NCBI RefSeq assembly: GCF_028747205.1
Contig: NZ_CP112880.1
Span: forward strand, 1,860,001 to 1,924,000
Length of the DNA: 64,000 nt
From: Streptomyces sp. CA-278952
GTDB lineage: Bacteria; Actinomycetota; Actinomycetes; Streptomycetales; Streptomycetaceae
Reading direction: 5' to 3'
Positions 62,184-64,000 of the stretch are shown piece by piece. A program made the translations under genes and the position numbers. The notes beneath the pieces were generated by a model. That model did no database searches and was not told the DNA's origin. It worked only from the letters and a program-made list of their open reading frames with translations. Position 1 is the stretch's first letter; every line of letters starts with the position of its first letter.

Positions 62184-63392
62184 TCAGGGGGCCAGCAGCT
62201 CCGCGAGGGTCTCGTACGCCTGCTCCCACCCCCACGCCTCGCGGACCCACGCCCGGCCCTTCTCCCCCATCGCCCGGGACCCCGCCCGGTCCCGCAGCAA
62301 CGCCACGAGCCGGTCCGCGACGGCGGCGACGTCGCGCCCGTCGACCACGTGCCCCGTCTCCCCGTCCCGTACGGTGTCCGGCGCGCCGCCCGAGTCGCCG
62401 ACGAGGACCGGCAGCCCGGCGGCGGCGGCCTCCAGGAAGACGATGCCCAGCCCCTCCACCTCCAGGCCCCCTCTGCGGGTGCGGCACGGCATCGCGAAGA
62501 CGTCGCAGGCCGCGTAGTGCTCCGGCATCGCCGCGTGCGGCTGCCCGCCCGCGAGGACCACCCCGTCCGCGACCCCGGTGTCCGCGGCGAGCCGGCGCAG
62601 GGTCCGGGCGTAGGGTCCGTCGCCGGTCAGCAGGAGCACGGCGTCGGGCACCGCGCGCCGCACGGCGGGCAGGGCGCGGATCAGGGTGTCCTGGCCCTTG
62701 CGCGGGACGAGCCGCGCCGCGCAGAGGATCACGGGCCGCCCGCCCAGGCCGTACCGCTCGCGGACGCCGGCCCCCGGAGGGCCTATGCCGTCCCACGCCC
62801 CGGACCGTTCGGCGTCGCGCGCCTCCTCCCGTACGGCTTCGCGCGCCGCTTCCCGTACGCCGAACGCCTCCGCGTCCACCCCCGGCGCCAGGCGCACCAT
62901 GCGGCGGGCGGCGGCCGGGCCGAGTGCGGCGGCGATGGGCGCGCGGGTCGCCTCGCCCAGATAGGTCACCACGTCGGTACGGTCGCCGATCCGCCGCAGC
63001 AGTGCAAGGGTCCCGGGCGTGCGGGCCCACCACACCTCGTGCCCGTGCGTCGTGGCCACGGCCCTCCGCACCCCGCTCTCCCGGCGCAGCCGGTCCGCCA
63101 GGAGCCCGAGCGGTGCGGCGGCCCCGAACCAGACGCTGTCGCAGCCGTGGTGGCGGGCGATCTCCACCGCGCGGGCGGCGACGCGTGGGACCGGGAGCAG
63201 GGTGCGGGCCGGGTCGCGGACCACGGGGTGGGGCAGGGCGGCGTCATGGGCGGCAGCCCCGGGTTCGGCGGAGGTGTGGACGACGACGGAGTCCGTGGGG
63301 AACCGGCTGGTCATGGCGTGGACGAAGGTCTCGATGCCGCCCTGGCGGGGCGGGAAGTCGTTGGTCACCACGAGAGTGCGGCTGCGTGTCAT
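62184..63392 (-). CDS. GT4 glycosyltransferase (PimB-like mannosyltransferase)
   Basis: A 402-residue GT-B glycosyltransferase. The N-terminal TLVVTNDFPPRQGGIETFVH with the PRQGG loop and the C-terminal VPRKGQDTLIRALPAV, LLTGDGPY and GLGIVFLEAAAAGLPVLVG (E-x7-E) match PimB'-type GDP-mannose-dependent alpha-mannosyltransferases that build phosphatidylinositol mannosides. Residues about 190-210 hold an extra Arg/Glu/Ala-rich insert encoded by a 24-bp in-frame duplication. It overlaps the upstream membrane protein's stop by 4 bases. Acts at the inner face of the membrane. Confidence 0.9.
   Translation of the reverse strand: MTRSRTLVVTNDFPPRQGGIETFVHAMTSRFPTDSVVVHTSAEPGAAAHDAALPHPVVRDPARTLLPVPRVAARAVEIARHHGCDSVWFGAAAPLGLLADRLRRESGVRRAVATTHGHEVWWARTPGTLALLRRIGDRTDVVTYLGEATRAPIAAALGPAAARRMVRLAPGVDAEAFGVREAAREAVREEARDAERSGAWDGIGPPGAGVRERYGLGGRPVILCAARLVPRKGQDTLIRALPAVRRAVPDAVLLLTGDGPYARTLRRLAADTGVADGVVLAGGQPHAAMPEHYAACDVFAMPCRTRRGGLEVEGLGIVFLEAAAAGLPVLVGDSGGAPDTVRDGETGHVVDGRDVAAVADRLVALLRDRAGSRAMGEKGRAWVREAWGWEQAYETLAELLAP
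62815..62862 (-). repeat. 24-bp in-frame tandem duplication in the GT4 gene
   Basis: Units 62815-62838 and 62839-62862 (a few mismatches, shared TCGCGCGCC and CCCGTACG blocks) encode two Arg-Glu-Ala-rich octapeptides. They lengthen a surface loop between the two Rossmann domains. Confidence 0.75.
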
Positions 63393-64000
63393 CGGGAGGC
63401 CTGCTTCCGTCGGGGTACGCGTGCGGCGCGCACCCGTTCTCGTATGCGATGGGGGTGGGCGGGCGGGTGCTGGGCGAGGGCCCAGGCCGCGAGGACCAGC
63501 GGGTGCACCAGATAGCCGAACCGGCTCGCGGGCATGAACGCGATGGCCAGGAGCAGTCCGAGGGCGAGCCGTACGGCGGCGGCCGACGCCGTCGCCGGGG
63601 GCCGGGCGATCAGGGAGCCGACGAGGAGCAGGGCGCTCACCCCGAGCAGCAGCAGAGCCAGGGTCCGGCCACCGGGGACCTGGGCGGCGAGCAGATGACC
63701 GGGGAACGGGCTGGCGGCGGACGAGACCGCTCCGGTGAGCCCGAGGGGGAAGTCAACGACATGGGTCCGGAAGGCTCCCGGGTCGCGCAGGGCGGCGGGC
63801 AGGACGAGCCCGGCGGCGGTGAGCAGGGCGGCGAGCCCGCAGCGCAGGGCGGCGCGGCTCCCCCGGCGGCCGTCGTCCTCGAAGCCCGCGTGACTCCGGC
63901 GGCCGTCGCGGGAGGCCGTGGCGAGCAGGGCGAGGGCCACCGGCACCGCCGGCCACGCGGTCCACTTGAGGGCGGCGGCCAGCCCGAGCGCCAGCCCGGC
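63389..64000 (-). CDS. Polytopic membrane protein, GT87/DUF2029-like (5' end outside window)
   Basis: The last 203 residues of a membrane protein read leftward into the window; the frame is open to base 64000. ALKWTAWPAVPVALALLATA begins a membrane segment, then a charged loop, and at least four more hydrophobic stretches including LALLLLGVSALLLVG and LGLLLAIAFMPASRFGYLVHPLVLAAWAL. KWTAWP and the SRFGYLV block recall GT87 (DUF2029) polyprenol-phosphate-mannose-dependent mannosyltransferases. It overlaps the GT4 start (ATGA), consistent with a joint role in lipid glycan synthesis. The tail is basic and cytoplasmic. Confidence 0.7.
   Translation of the reverse strand, partial: AGLALGLAAALKWTAWPAVPVALALLATASRDGRRSHAGFEDDGRRGSRAALRCGLAALLTAAGLVLPAALRDPGAFRTHVVDFPLGLTGAVSSAASPFPGHLLAAQVPGGRTLALLLLGVSALLLVGSLIARPPATASAAAVRLALGLLLAIAFMPASRFGYLVHPLVLAAWALAQHPPAHPHRIRERVRAARVPRRKQASR

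Overview
The window is high-GC actinobacterial DNA with strong third-position G/C bias, frequent GTG starts, many 1-4 bp gene overlaps and long perfect hairpin terminators. Gene content and order (rimP-nusA-ylxR-infB-rbfA-truB-ribF, proS, ispG-rseP-dxr, a DasR-type operator at a chitinase, a polyamine/GABA catabolic neighbourhood) point to a Streptomyces core chromosome arm. I see no tRNA, rRNA, CRISPR array, transposase, phage gene or attachment site. No gene-free stretch exceeds 300 bases.

Layout. 1-4.5 kb: the end of a peptide-type ABC ATPase, a RibD-C/DHFR-like reductase, an ArsR-like repressor with three operator-like repeats plus its MFS efflux partner, and an XdhC-family protein. 4.6-16.6 kb (minus strand): the ribosome/translation cluster rimP, nusA, ylxR, infB, DUF503 gene, rbfA, truB, then a 1183-residue protease-like/NTPase/helical-repeat protein and ribF. 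16.8-18.8 kb (plus): two ferritin-like DUF4439-type proteins (one a lipoprotein) and an APH-fold protein lacking key kinase residues. 18.9-28.4 kb (minus): proS, two GNAT acetyltransferases, ispG, a site-2 protease, dxr, and an acyl-CoA dehydrogenase.

28.7-59.5 kb is dominated by amine and GABA metabolism: an aldehyde dehydrogenase with a PucR-type regulator, gabT, a potDABC-type polyamine ABC transporter in an apparent operon with a PuuB-like FAD oxidoreductase and an aminobutyraldehyde dehydrogenase, then a second, orphan PotD-like binding protein, a second aminobutyraldehyde dehydrogenase, and a divergent Lrp/AsnC regulator with a putrescine-type aminotransferase. Together these could import putrescine/spermidine and carry it through aminobutyraldehyde and GABA to succinate semialdehyde and succinate. 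Between them lie a VirD4-like membrane ATPase with a degenerate P-loop, a PAP2 protein, a secreted GH18 chitinase, a NADAR protein, a DUF4190 membrane protein, a probable aminodeoxyfutalosine deaminase (menaquinone pathway), a GDPD, a methyltransferase, a two-component system and a secreted serine hydrolase.

59.7-64 kb: an ABC ATPase with an unusual signature motif and its membrane partner, an AHSA1/SRPBCC protein, a PimB-like GT4 mannosyltransferase and the end of a polytopic GT87-like protein.

Cross-cutting observations: several genes encode folds that have lost catalytic residues (protease-like, P-loop, APH, ABC signature), and short tandem duplications repeatedly sit on or just after stop codons, suggesting replication-slippage (VNTR-like) sites. 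I did not find a clear-cut unknown multi-gene defence or biosynthetic system. The best candidate for unexplained biology is the protease-like/NTPase protein at 5601-9152.
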